The notes beneath the pieces were generated by a model that ran no database searches, was not told the DNA's origin, and saw only the letters and a list, made by a program, of their open reading frames with translations. Source: a virus. From it: a stretch of DNA of 38,103 nt. A program made the translations under genes and the position numbers. Each line of letters begins with the position of its first letter. Within the stretch, counting starts at the first letter, position 1. Of the stretch, positions 16,962 to 24,038 are shown piece by piece. The DNA lies in the IMG/VR virus record IMGVR_UViG_3300046809_000255, positions 1 through 38,103 of that record, one strand, 5' to 3'.

Positions 16962-19684
16962 CCGTGCGCAACCTTGCCGCGCAGCTGCAGGGCGAGATCG
17001 ACGCCCGCGCCCTTGCCGCGGTGCGGGCCCGCCAGGCGACCCTGGACTGGCGCGTGGTGACATCGGTCATCAACCCGACGATCGCCGGGCGAGGCGGCAC
17101 TGCGACGGTCACGGATGGGCGCGGCAACGCCACCTTCGGCTGGCGCTGGCTCGAGCGCCGGCCCGTCGTCGGCGATGTGGTGCTGGTCGAGATTCCGCCG
17201 CCGGGAGGGACGCGGCGGATCGTGGCGATCGACCGCGAGATCGTCGACACCCCGGTCAAGCTGCCCATCTTCTCTGCCGACTATTTCGGCATCGCCGGCG
17301 ACGGCGCGACGATCGACACCCAGGCGATCAACAATGCGCTGGCAGCCATCGGCGGCGAGGGCGGCGGCATCCTGATGGGTGTACCCGGCGGGGTGTACGC
17401 CGTCGACCAGGCGCTCCTCTTCACCGCCTCGCTCGTTCGCTTCGACCTCAATGGCGGACACCTCCAACGGGTCGGATCGAGCACGGACCCGGTCGTGTGG
17501 ATCCACACGCCAGGACCGACAGAGGCGGCTCCCAACGGCGCCCAGACGAAACTCGTCCTTTCGGGGTTGTCCAACGGCTCGATCGACGGCGGCGGCGTCG
17601 CGCAGTACGGCGTCAGGGTCACGACCGCGAACCAGGCGTCGCTCCAGTCATTGCGTATCTCGGGTGGCACCGCCTGGCAGGTCTACCTGGACTGCTGGGA
17701 CGTTCGACCGGGCGGCGGCGACCCCCGCGACAACCAGGTCAACGCGCTGCGGGACCTGTTTCTCGACGCGACCGGCATCACGCTCGCAACCGGGCTCCAC
17801 AACCAGGGCGGGCTCTACATCAGCGGCAACCCGTCGGCGATCGACGCCAACTCGTCACTGAACCGCTTCGACAACGTATGGGTGGACGCCCAGGACGGCG
17901 ACGCCGTGTTCCTCCAGAACGCCGACGGCAACGTCTTCACGCACCTTCGTACCAGCCGGTTCGCCGGAGCAGGGCGTGGACTGGTCATGGCCGGGTACTC
18001 GGTCGCGGGCAAGGGCCATGCCCGCCACAACCAGTTCTTCGGCATCCAGATCGCCAACAGCGCGGGGATCTACCACCTCACCAACACCCAGCCCGCCGGC
18101 CCGAACCTGATCCTCGGCAACAGCCTCGGCAACAGCGGCGGCACGATCACCGACTCGACCGGCACGCTCTCGTACCTGAACGACGACGGCACCGGCAACA
18201 TCGGGAGTGGTGGCGGCGGTCCGAGCGGTCCCGCCGGCGGCGACCTGGGATCGTCTTACCCGAACCCGACCGTGCTCCAGGCGAGCACCACGTTCGGGTT
18301 CTCGGGCACGACAGTGACCGACACCAGCACCGGCAACATCGTCGACCTGGCGATCACGAACAGCCGCTACCGCTGGAACGGTGCGAGCGCGGCGACCCTG
18401 TGCGGCATCGCCGGCGGCACCGCCGGTCGGATGGTGCTCGTCCAGAACATGACCGCGGCGCAGGTACTGACGCTCGCCAACCAGTCGGGCACCGAGGCGA
18501 CGACCACCAACAGGATGACCATGCCGGGCGCGGTTGACCTGGTCCTCAACCCCGGCGACGCGGTCCTGCTGTACTACTCTGCCGCGAGCCGCTGGACCGC
18601 CCTCGCCGCGGGGTTGGCCGCCATCGCTCGATCGGGGTCGGCGACCGACCTCACGACCGGGACCCTGCCGGCTGGTCGAACGCCCGCCTATACCGGCGAC
18701 GTCACGTCGAGCGCCGGCGGCACCGTCAACACGCTTGCCAACTCGGGGCCAGGGGCTGTCGGCCCGATCGGCGACGCAAGCCACGTCGCTGCGGTGTCGA
18801 CGGACGCCAAGGGCCGCGTCTCAGCCCTGTCCTCGGTAGCCATCGCCATCCCCGAGTCGGCGGTAACCAACCTCACGACCGACCTGGCGGCGAAGGCGGC
18901 TACCGGCCGGGTCGCTACGTCTGGCCTCACGACCGCGACGGCGACTGTGGTCGGACGCGCCACGGCTGGGACCGGCGCGCTCGAAGAGCTGGCGACTACG
19001 GGTACAGGGTCGGCGGTCCTGGCGACCTCACCGACCCTGGTGACGCCGGCGCTCGGTACGCCTTCGGCAATCGTGCTCACGAATGGGACGGTCCTTCCGC
19101 TCGGCGGCATGGCGAACCTGGCGGCCAACTCGATCATCGGGAACAACACCGGCTCCCCGGCGACCCCGCTCGCGCTCACTGCCGCGCAGGTGCGCACCTT
19201 CCTGGCGCTGGTCATCGGCACCAACGTGCAGGCATGGGACGCGGACCTGGACACGCTGGCAGCTGCCACGGTCACCAGTGGCGGGACGTGGACACCGGCA
19301 CTGGCCTACGCCACCCCCGGCACGTCATCCTGGGCGACGACAACGGCAGTTGGCTTCTACACCCGGCTACTGGATCGCGTCCTGTTCAACTTCCTCTACG
19401 TCGGCACCCCGACCAACGGGACCGCGAGTGGCAACCTGGTGCTGTCGGGGCTCCCGGTCACAGCGAACGCAACGGCGAACACGGGTACCAAGTTCGAGGT
19501 CGAGATCGGGCCGTTCACGTCCGCCGGGTCGTTTATCAACGGCAGCGTCTCGGCGGGTACGACGCAGGCGGTGTTCCGCGCGTCAACGTCGGGCTCGGGC
19601 GCGCAACCGGCCACGCTCGCCGTTGCGGCCATCACGACCGGCGTTGCGCTGCGCATCCAGGGCACCGGGCAATACATGATCTAG
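16958..19684 (+). CDS. Tail spike or fibre with beta-helix domain, 908 aa
   Basis: Residues 1-105 form a tail-attachment domain (WRWLERRPVVGDVVLVEI). At 106-400 a pectate-lyase-3-type beta helix begins with YFGIAGDGATIDTQAINNAL, followed by LMGVPGGVYAVDQALLF and NRFDNVWVDAQDGDAVFL. Such domains bind or cleave surface polysaccharide. A collagen-like hinge (GGGPSGPAGGDLGSSYPNPT, about 415-435) leads to the fibre repeats typical of phages (GTLPAGRTPAYTGDVTSSAG, VSTDAKGRVSAL). The last 120 residues (SGGTWTPALAYATP onward) are a C-terminal beta domain, probably for trimerisation. It is the last structural gene; its TAG lies in CTAG shared with the opposite-strand stop. Confidence 0.9.
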   Translation: MTVRNLAAQLQGEIDARALAAVRARQATLDWRVVTSVINPTIAGRGGTATVTDGRGNATFGWRWLERRPVVGDVVLVEIPPPGGTRRIVAIDREIVDTPVKLPIFSADYFGIAGDGATIDTQAINNALAAIGGEGGGILMGVPGGVYAVDQALLFTASLVRFDLNGGHLQRVGSSTDPVVWIHTPGPTEAAPNGAQTKLVLSGLSNGSIDGGGVAQYGVRVTTANQASLQSLRISGGTAWQVYLDCWDVRPGGGDPRDNQVNALRDLFLDATGITLATGLHNQGGLYISGNPSAIDANSSLNRFDNVWVDAQDGDAVFLQNADGNVFTHLRTSRFAGAGRGLVMAGYSVAGKGHARHNQFFGIQIANSAGIYHLTNTQPAGPNLILGNSLGNSGGTITDSTGTLSYLNDDGTGNIGSGGGGPSGPAGGDLGSSYPNPTVLQASTTFGFSGTTVTDTSTGNIVDLAITNSRYRWNGASAATLCGIAGGTAGRMVLVQNMTAAQVLTLANQSGTEATTTNRMTMPGAVDLVLNPGDAVLLYYSAASRWTALAAGLAAIARSGSATDLTTGTLPAGRTPAYTGDVTSSAGGTVNTLANSGPGAVGPIGDASHVAAVSTDAKGRVSALSSVAIAIPESAVTNLTTDLAAKAATGRVATSGLTTATATVVGRATAGTGALEELATTGTGSAVLATSPTLVTPALGTPSAIVLTNGTVLPLGGMANLAANSIIGNNTGSPATPLALTAAQVRTFLALVIGTNVQAWDADLDTLAAATVTSGGTWTPALAYATPGTSSWATTTAVGFYTRLLDRVLFNFLYVGTPTNGTASGNLVLSGLPVTANATANTGTKFEVEIGPFTSAGSFINGSVSAGTTQAVFRASTSGSGAQPATLAVAAITTGVALRIQGTGQYMI

Positions 19685-19812
19685 CGGGCTGCGGCAGCCT
19701 CGCGGCTCTTGTTTCGCCACGTGGTGGCATGCTTCACATGGCACGCCCGGCAATACCGGCGTCCCTGGTACCAGTGCGTGTTCGCCTCGTCGTAAGGGTG
19801 CCCGCAGGACAT
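19681..19812 (-). CDS. Small HNH-type zinc-finger protein, 43 aa (start uncertain)
   Basis: The frame holds CGHPYDEANTHWYQGRRYCR followed by ACH, the treble-clef pattern found at the C-terminus of many phage HNH endonucleases (CxxGHP...NxxxxxxGxRxCxxC). It lacks the HNH catalytic half, so it is either a remnant or a stand-alone zinc-binding protein. The ATG at 19812 is given; an in-frame GTG near 19891 would add about 26 residues. No clear ribosome binding site is seen at either. It converges on the tail spike, the two stops sharing the bases CTAG. Confidence 0.5.
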   Translation of the reverse strand: MSCGHPYDEANTHWYQGRRYCRACHVKHATTWRNKSREAAAAR

Positions 19813-19957
19813 TACCGATTCGAACAAATGGGCGGTTTTCCACAGGTAATCCACACCCGGGCCGGTATTTAGTGGAGCGCCATCCCTCACGAACACAACA
19901 TGCAGTGGCGAACGTCCTTGACATGGGCAAGAAACGCCGCTTGAATCGAGGAGCAAC

Positions 19958-20028
19958 GCCCCCGTGCGGATGGAACCGCTCCTGGTTTCGTAGCCAAGGC
20001 CTTCCGGGTTCGAATCCCGGCGGGGGCG
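19958..20028 (+). tRNA. Degenerate tRNA (Thr-CGT or Arg-TCG reading)
   Basis: A perfect 7-bp acceptor (GCCCCCG with CGGGGGC), a D arm (GCGG/CCGC around ATGGAA) and a perfect T arm (CCGGG-TTCGAAT-CCCGG) are present. The anticodon stem pairs CCTGG with CCAAGG only if one A is bulged, leaving an 8-base loop TTTCGTAG. The anticodon therefore reads CGT (Thr) or TCG (Arg) depending on the pairing. No CCA is encoded (GCACC follows). At 71 bases it is short. It is a worn phage tRNA or a tRNA-like element. Confidence 0.6.
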
Positions 20029-20050
20029 CACCGCTCCCGAGAACGAAACA

Positions 20051-20067
20051 CCTAGCACTGTGCTAGG
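20051..20067. promoter_or_regulatory. 17-bp dyad CCTAGCA-CTG-TGCTAGG
   Basis: A perfect 7-bp inverted repeat with a 3-base centre lies just after the tRNA in the gene-free stretch. It may be a binding site or a small terminating or processing hairpin. No T-run follows it on either strand. Confidence 0.45.
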
Positions 20068-20137
20068 ACCCGACCACTTGACAGCCTCCACCGGTCGGTC
20101 GCAGACTCCACCTCGCTACGAAGCCGGGAGCACGGAT

Positions 20138-20158
20138 CCATCCCCCTCCGGGGGTTGG
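20138..20158. terminator. Hairpin in the convergence zone
   Basis: CCATCCCCC and GGGGGTTGG pair with one T-T mismatch around the 3-base loop TCC. It lies between the end of the late operon (+ strand) and the end of the minus-strand cargo operon, and may act with the larger stem just after it. Confidence 0.45.
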
Positions 20159-20170
20159 AAACGGACCCGT

Positions 20171-20227
20171 ACAAAGCCGGCGATCCTCCCCACGTCACAT
20201 CGACGGGGATGCGGTCGCCGGCTTTGT
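20171..20227. terminator. Bidirectional terminator-like stem-loop
   Basis: ACAAAGCCGGCGA pairs perfectly with TCGCCGGCTTTGT (13 bp); inside, TCCCC pairs with GGGGA. The outer AAA/TTT pairs and the T-rich TTTGTCTATCT after the stem on the + strand give the form of a two-way rho-independent terminator. It is placed where the late operon and the minus-strand operon face each other. The rest of 20029-20320 shows no gene. Confidence 0.65.
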
Positions 20228-20320
20228 CTATCTCCCCGATGGAGAAGGAATCAAGCCGAACGCGCGTTCGGAATCGGCACCAGCAGGTTCCTGCCCGCCG
20301 GGGCCAGCCTCGTCTCTGCT

Positions 20321-20572
20321 TCACGCATCGCCAGGTGTGGGGATGAGCGCGTGGTTCAAGGAGCCGCAGCTCCAACACCGAATCACGAGGTCGACGTGGT
20401 TGGTCGGGTTGAGCCCGGAGATGAGTAGCAGCGAGCACGTCCCGCACACGTAATCGGGGCCGTCGAAGTTGCCTAGGATCGCAGGGGTCGTTCCTTCCGT
20501 GGGCGTGAGCACGGCAACTTCCTTGGTATCGACCGAGCTAAGGACGCGCAGTCGGAAGGTCGCTCGCTTCAT
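20321..20572 (-). CDS. Zinc-ribbon-like protein, 83 aa
   Basis: This is an 83-residue protein with two CxxC knuckles (VCGTCSLLLISG and RCWSCGSLNHAL), about 24 residues apart, which can form a zinc ribbon. The N-terminal 35 residues are beta-like (ATFRLRVLSSVDTKEVAVLT). It starts in an ATGA overlap with the gene upstream and is the last gene of the minus-strand cargo operon, ending before the terminator stem at 20171-20227. The function is unknown; zinc ribbons of this kind often bind nucleic acid or protein. Confidence 0.7.
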   Translation of the reverse strand: MKRATFRLRVLSSVDTKEVAVLTPTEGTTPAILGNFDGPDYVCGTCSLLLISGLNPTNHVDLVIRCWSCGSLNHALIPTPGDA

Positions 20573-20823
20573 TCGAGCGGCACCAGGCGCACCGTCGTCA
20601 CGCCGCCCACCGTCTCGAAGACGCTGACCGCCCACTCCGCAGCGTAGGCATCCTCGAGCAGCCGGCGAAGGCCGCCGTGCGAGCTCGCGATCGACGCGAT
20701 GCCGCGGATGCGCTTCTCCATCGGGCCGTAGGGCGGCAGGTCGGCGTCGACGAAGACGTCGAGCTGGCGGACGCCGTCGTGCTGCCAGAGGATCGTGAAC
20801 GAGGGCTGGCGCTCGACGGTCAA
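20569..20823 (-). CDS. Unknown cargo protein, 84 aa
   Basis: The TTG at 20823 overlaps the exonuclease-like gene's TGA in a TTGA junction with GGGGGT upstream; a TTG at 20850 would add 9 residues. The protein begins with strands (PSFTILWQHDGVRQLDVFVD), then a helical segment (PMEKRIRGIASIASSHGGLRRLLEDAY) and closing strands (WAVSVFETVGGVTTVRLVPL), giving a beta-alpha-beta layout. No family is recognised. Tight coupling to its neighbours suggests a common role, not known. Confidence 0.6.
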   Translation of the reverse strand: MTVERQPSFTILWQHDGVRQLDVFVDADLPPYGPMEKRIRGIASIASSHGGLRRLLEDAYAAEWAVSVFETVGGVTTVRLVPLE

Positions 20824-22106
20824 TCGATCGGGACCCCCAGCGCATGCCAAAACGCCGGTTCTGCGATCTTGCGTACGCCGAGCTCATCAGCCTTTCGCGC
20901 CTTGCCCGAGCGGCTCTCAGGATCCGCAAGGACCAGCACATCGAGCAGGTGGGAAACGCCCGATTTGACTACCATGCCGGCCGCGCCCGCGAACATCTCC
21001 TGATCGTGCCGAGACAGCAGCGTTCCGCGGTAGGTGCAGCAACTCTCGCCCGTGAAGCACACGGACTTGCCGAGCAACTCCGCAGGGGCCGTTCCGAACG
21101 GTGCGCGAGGAACAGTTGGTGAAGGAGGTGGCGCAATCACCTGCCTGGCGACCTCGCCGTATCGGGCCGTGGGCGTAACACTGGCAAGGTCGACACCGAG
21201 CAGCTCGGCCACGGTCTCAAGATCGTCTTGCTCCGATTTGGTCAGAACGCCATCAGCCCAGGCGAATGCGAGGACTCCTGCCACGTAGCCGGTGTGAAGT
21301 GTGTCGACCGCATCAATTGATAAGCCCCAGTCACCCGCGAGAGACCGAAGAGCCGCTGCCTCCTCCGGCATGACGCGGCGATCCTCGAGGACCCGATCCA
21401 GGAGGTCCATGTAGGCCAGGGCGGCGGCGGGCGGAGCCTCGACCCCCTCGGGTATCCCGACGCGTGACGCGAGTCGGCCAAGGTTGGAGTCGACGAGCGG
21501 CAGCGGCTGATCGGTGCGCAATCGAACGGAGACATCGTGAGGTGGAAGCGACCACGCCTCGCATGCCGCAGGAACCGAGTACCCCTTGGGTGGCAATAGA
21601 CGGCGGAGGATCCGTGCAACGGCGCGCGCGCCGTCGAGTGCGGATCGCTGCACAGGGGGCTCAACGCCAAGGGACCGGCAGCACCCCTCCAGACTGCGCT
21701 GGGTAGTCATGCGGAGCTCCCAGGGCACGACCATTGTGTCGACACCGTTCACCGGACCCCAGTTCATCCCGATGCGTCGGGCTTCCGCTTCCAGGAACGT
21801 CACGTCGAAGCGAACGTTATGAGCCACGAGCACCCGCCCACCGAGCAATCCGAATATCTCTGGCGCGACATCACCGAACCTCGGTGCGCCGGCAAGGTCG
21901 CGCATCGACAGCCCATGGATCCAGGTGGCGCCAACGTCGCGCTGCGGGTCGAGCAGCGTGGTCCATGCCTTCGTCTCATTTCCCTGCGGATCCAGTTGCA
22001 AGACCGCGATCTCGACTATTCGATCTGAACGGGCGTAGAGACCTGTCGTCTCGAGATCGACGACGCTCCACGTAGTACTCGGGCGACGACCGCGCAGCCA
22101 GTCCAC
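20820..22106 (-). CDS. Exonuclease-fold protein with TerB-like and BRCT domains
   Basis: This 428-residue protein has three parts. Residues 10-170 follow the DnaQ/DEDDh 3'-5' exonuclease fold: VVDLETTG (D17, E19) and AHNVRFDVTFLEAEARRIG (D101). Motif III, usually H-S-A-L-A-D-A-R-A, reads RSALDGARA (154-162), so the catalytic His and last Asp are lost or shifted and activity is doubtful. Residues 230-310 (YMDLLDRVLEDRRVM, LAFAWADGVLTKSEQDDLE) resemble a TerB-like helical domain. Residues 345-425 are a BRCT domain (LLGKSVCFTGE, SGKARKADELGVRKI), which binds DNA ends or phosphoproteins. GTG start with AAGGAAG 8 bases before it. Similar architectures occur in host repair genes, so it may be acquired cargo. 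Confidence 0.8.
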   Translation of the reverse strand: MDWLRGRRPSTTWSVVDLETTGLYARSDRIVEIAVLQLDPQGNETKAWTTLLDPQRDVGATWIHGLSMRDLAGAPRFGDVAPEIFGLLGGRVLVAHNVRFDVTFLEAEARRIGMNWGPVNGVDTMVVPWELRMTTQRSLEGCCRSLGVEPPVQRSALDGARAVARILRRLLPPKGYSVPAACEAWSLPPHDVSVRLRTDQPLPLVDSNLGRLASRVGIPEGVEAPPAAALAYMDLLDRVLEDRRVMPEEAAALRSLAGDWGLSIDAVDTLHTGYVAGVLAFAWADGVLTKSEQDDLETVAELLGVDLASVTPTARYGEVARQVIAPPPSPTVPRAPFGTAPAELLGKSVCFTGESCCTYRGTLLSRHDQEMFAGAAGMVVKSGVSHLLDVLVLADPESRSGKARKADELGVRKIAEPAFWHALGVPID

Positions 22107-22148
22107 CGCATTTACTTCCTTTGCTGGCCAGATGGGTTGAGGGGTCGG

Positions 22149-22973
22149 TCACACGTGTGTGAGGGTCACCGACCAGCGGCAGTCTGGCGTGCTCCGCGTT
22201 GCACGGATCACGTAGCTATCAGCGGGTACGACGATGGGCGCCGGAGACGCCGCAGCGTCAGTCGGAAGCGGAGCGAGACGTGCGGTCGAGTACGAGGTCG
22301 CACCGGACTCCGGGGTGAGATCGAGCGTGGCGCTGCACCCTCCGACCGTCTCAGTCGAGGCGACGTAGATCCCGCCGGCGAGGGGAAATGGCGCCGAGTA
22401 GACGTTGCCGGTTCCGTGAATCGCGAGTGGCGTGGGAACCGGCGTCGGGGAGGAGACCGGCATCAGGGGGAGCCGTTCGATCGCCGATTGCGCAACCGCC
22501 ACCGCGATGTCCCGATCGTGGGACCGATCACCGACTGCGATCTCGATGAGGATCGTGTTGGGTGGTGCCAGGGCGAGCAGGTATGACAGTTGCTCGGAGC
22601 CGACAGCGATCCCAGACCAGTAATAGGCCTCTGATCCCAGGCCGACCACCGTCGTTGGGGCTGCCTTCGTGTCGTAGTACGCCTTCACGCCATCGAACTG
22701 ATCAGACGGATCGACGTCGAGCGCGAACCCGTCGTACGGCGGCTTCGGGCCGTACATCCACAGGCACGTGAGATTGCCGCCTGAGTCGCTGCCATAAGCC
22801 GCGGGGTTTGGACGTCCAGCCAAAACCGTCAGGTCCGGAACCAGCCAGCAGGCATCGCCCGTGACTGACGGCTGCGGAGTAATGAAGCTGATCGTCGGAA
22901 CGGCCGGTGTGGTTGATGGACCGATGGCGCTGCACCCAACAACAAGCAACGCCAGCGCGATCAGCCGTCGCAT
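22149..22973 (-). CDS. Predicted lipoprotein, 274 aa
   Basis: The start MRRLIALALLVVGC is set by GAGGAG before the ATG. The lipobox LVVGC puts the lipidated Cys at 14, so the protein should be anchored on the outer face of the membrane. Residues 35-180 form a folded domain with CWLVPDLTVLAGRP and YYDTKAAPTTVVGLGSEAY. A Thr/Pro-rich linker (VSSPTPVPTPLA) joins a C-terminal beta domain with two Cys (GGCSATLDL, PDCRWSVTL), probably a disulfide. It is probably transcribed with the next minus-strand genes. Prophage lipoproteins often block superinfection; that role is only a suggestion here. Confidence 0.75.
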   Translation of the reverse strand: MRRLIALALLVVGCSAIGPSTTPAVPTISFITPQPSVTGDACWLVPDLTVLAGRPNPAAYGSDSGGNLTCLWMYGPKPPYDGFALDVDPSDQFDGVKAYYDTKAAPTTVVGLGSEAYYWSGIAVGSEQLSYLLALAPPNTILIEIAVGDRSHDRDIAVAVAQSAIERLPLMPVSSPTPVPTPLAIHGTGNVYSAPFPLAGGIYVASTETVGGCSATLDLTPESGATSYSTARLAPLPTDAAASPAPIVVPADSYVIRATRSTPDCRWSVTLTHV

Positions 22974-22996
22974 CCCGCTCCTCTTCGCACAGACGG

Positions 22997-23644
22997 TCAA
23001 CTCCCGAGCGAGACGAATACGATCCACTTATCGGCCTCGAGCTCATCGTGCGTGAATGAGAGTGCGCCGCGGCGTCCTACTTCGACCTGGTAGATGTCCT
23101 GATCGTCAGGCACGTTGTCGACCGTGCCGAAGAAGTCGCACTCGTGCGGCCCACCGCGGAGCCCCGCTCCAAGCGTCCCCACGGCGATAATGCTGCCGTC
23201 AGCATCCTTCACTGTGACCTGGGTATTGGCGTTGAGGTCGCTATAGCCGCCGGTCCCGTGACACGGAAACTGACCCGCGATGCTGGGACGACCCGACTTG
23301 TCTTTGAGCGCGAGGTTGACGAACATCTTGTGTGTGCCCGCGGCCGTGGGCGTCGGAGCAGGCGCCGGCGACGCAGCGGCAGCGCAGTCGGCCGGATCCA
23401 TGACGCGCGAGACGGCCAATGAGCCATCCGTCAGGGCCTCCACGAGCTCGGTCGGTGTCCATCCTCCGATCGGAATCCGACCTGCCACCATGATGCAGAG
23501 ATAGGCGCTGCCGACCGTCCCCGCCGGCGTCGCGGATGGCAAAGGCGATGGACTCACGCTCGGGCTTGGACTCTGCGCCAACACGTTTCCGCTCAGCGCT
23601 CCGAGTGCCACGACGATGAGGCCGAACGCGATCAGCCGACGCAT
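22997..23644 (-). CDS. Secreted protein with Ser/Pro linker, 215 aa
   Basis: MRRLIAFGLIVVALGALSGN opens a signal peptide with a probable signal-peptidase-I site after VLA (about 24). Its first residues are almost the same as those of the neighbouring lipoprotein. A Ser/Pro linker (QSPSPSVSPSPLPSATPAG) follows. The C-terminal domain (CHGTGGYSDLNANTQVTVKD, HECDFFGTV, VEVGRRGALSFTHDEL) resembles a beta domain common in secreted proteins of actinobacteria and related groups. Four Cys could form two disulfides. A strong ribosome binding site (GGGGAAGGGGAG) supports the start. It is likely the first gene of the minus-strand cargo operon. Confidence 0.75.
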   Translation of the reverse strand: MRRLIAFGLIVVALGALSGNVLAQSPSPSVSPSPLPSATPAGTVGSAYLCIMVAGRIPIGGWTPTELVEALTDGSLAVSRVMDPADCAAAASPAPAPTPTAAGTHKMFVNLALKDKSGRPSIAGQFPCHGTGGYSDLNANTQVTVKDADGSIIAVGTLGAGLRGGPHECDFFGTVDNVPDDQDIYQVEVGRRGALSFTHDELEADKWIVFVSLGS

Positions 23645-23675
23645 CCCACTCCCCTTCCCCGACTTATCCACAACC

Positions 23676-23696
23676 TGTGACACGCTACCTGTCACA
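23676..23696. promoter_or_regulatory. Inverted repeat TGTGACA-N7-TGTCACA
   Basis: A 7-bp perfect inverted repeat with a 7-base spacer lies 31-52 bases upstream of the secreted-protein start on the minus strand, where a promoter for the cargo operon should be. It looks like an operator for a dimeric regulator. The regulator is unknown. Confidence 0.55.
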
Positions 23697-23754
23697 AATC
23701 AGAGCCGATTTGTCCCCGGCCGGATCATCCCAGTGTTGACAAGGCCCTTGCGAG

Positions 23755-23770
23755 TAGAACGTTTGTTCTA
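23755..23770. promoter_or_regulatory. SOS-box-like site TAGAAC-GTTT-GTTCTA
   Basis: The core AGAAC-N4-GTTCT matches the GAAC-N4-GTTC form of LexA boxes in Gram-positive bacteria. It lies in the gap between the cargo operon and the 3' side of the repressor gene. A TTGACA lies at 23736-23741, but no good -10 box is found at standard spacing. It could control the cargo operon (minus strand) or a + strand transcript entering the repressor gene. A matching site is at 34133-34150. Confidence 0.5.
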
Positions 23771-23831
23771 GTACCTTCGGATGCCAGGTCGGAGACGCGC
23801 TCCGCCCGGCGCCCACTGGGGAACGCCCGAC

Positions 23832-24038
23832 ATGGCAACACCTGTCACTGATCCGCGTGTGATTGAGGTCCTCGATCGACTCGAGGCCGATTCGGCCCGC
23901 GCAATGGAGAGGGCCATCCGTAGCCTCATGCGGCTCCCCGCTTCTGTGCGGCGCGAGATAGACCCTTTTGAGCTCCTGCTTCAGCCGAGGCGCGCAGCCG
24001 CTCGGCGATCGGACTCACAGGCGACTCAGGCGGGCTGA
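23832..24038 (+). CDS. Possible small helical protein opposite the repressor 3' end, 68 aa
   Basis: A frame of 68 residues starts at ATG 23832. It has an amphipathic helix (RVIEVLDRLEADSARAMERA) followed by a basic segment. The last 113 bases lie antisense to the repressor gene, which weakens the case, since the opposite strand of G+C-rich genes often stays open. In favour are the helical first half in otherwise empty DNA and an SOS-like site 62 bases upstream. It may be a real gene or just part of an antisense transcript. Confidence 0.35.
   Translation: MATPVTDPRVIEVLDRLEADSARAMERAIRSLMRLPASVRREIDPFELLLQPRRAAARRSDSQATQAG

Noticed and set aside
16780-18537. Open frame of 585 codons on the + strand in another phase of the tail spike gene
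   Set aside because: Arg/Pro/Gly-rich translation without a fold, within a gene with clear beta-helix and fibre motifs.
20005-20032. Second attachment site at the tRNA near 20 kb
   Set aside because: It shares only the common T-arm sequence with the attP tRNA end, has its own complete acceptor stem, and is far from the integrase gene.
19681-20091. Full 136-codon minus-strand frame as one gene
   Set aside because: Its upstream half is antisense to the tRNA and enters the hairpin zone; only the last 43-69 residues have a zinc-finger pattern, so the shorter gene is reported.
20569-20823. Toxin-antitoxin pair formed by the 84- and 83-residue cargo genes
   Set aside because: Tight overlap and small size fit, but no toxin or antitoxin motif is visible and the pair is coupled to the exonuclease-fold gene. 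The call would be a guess.
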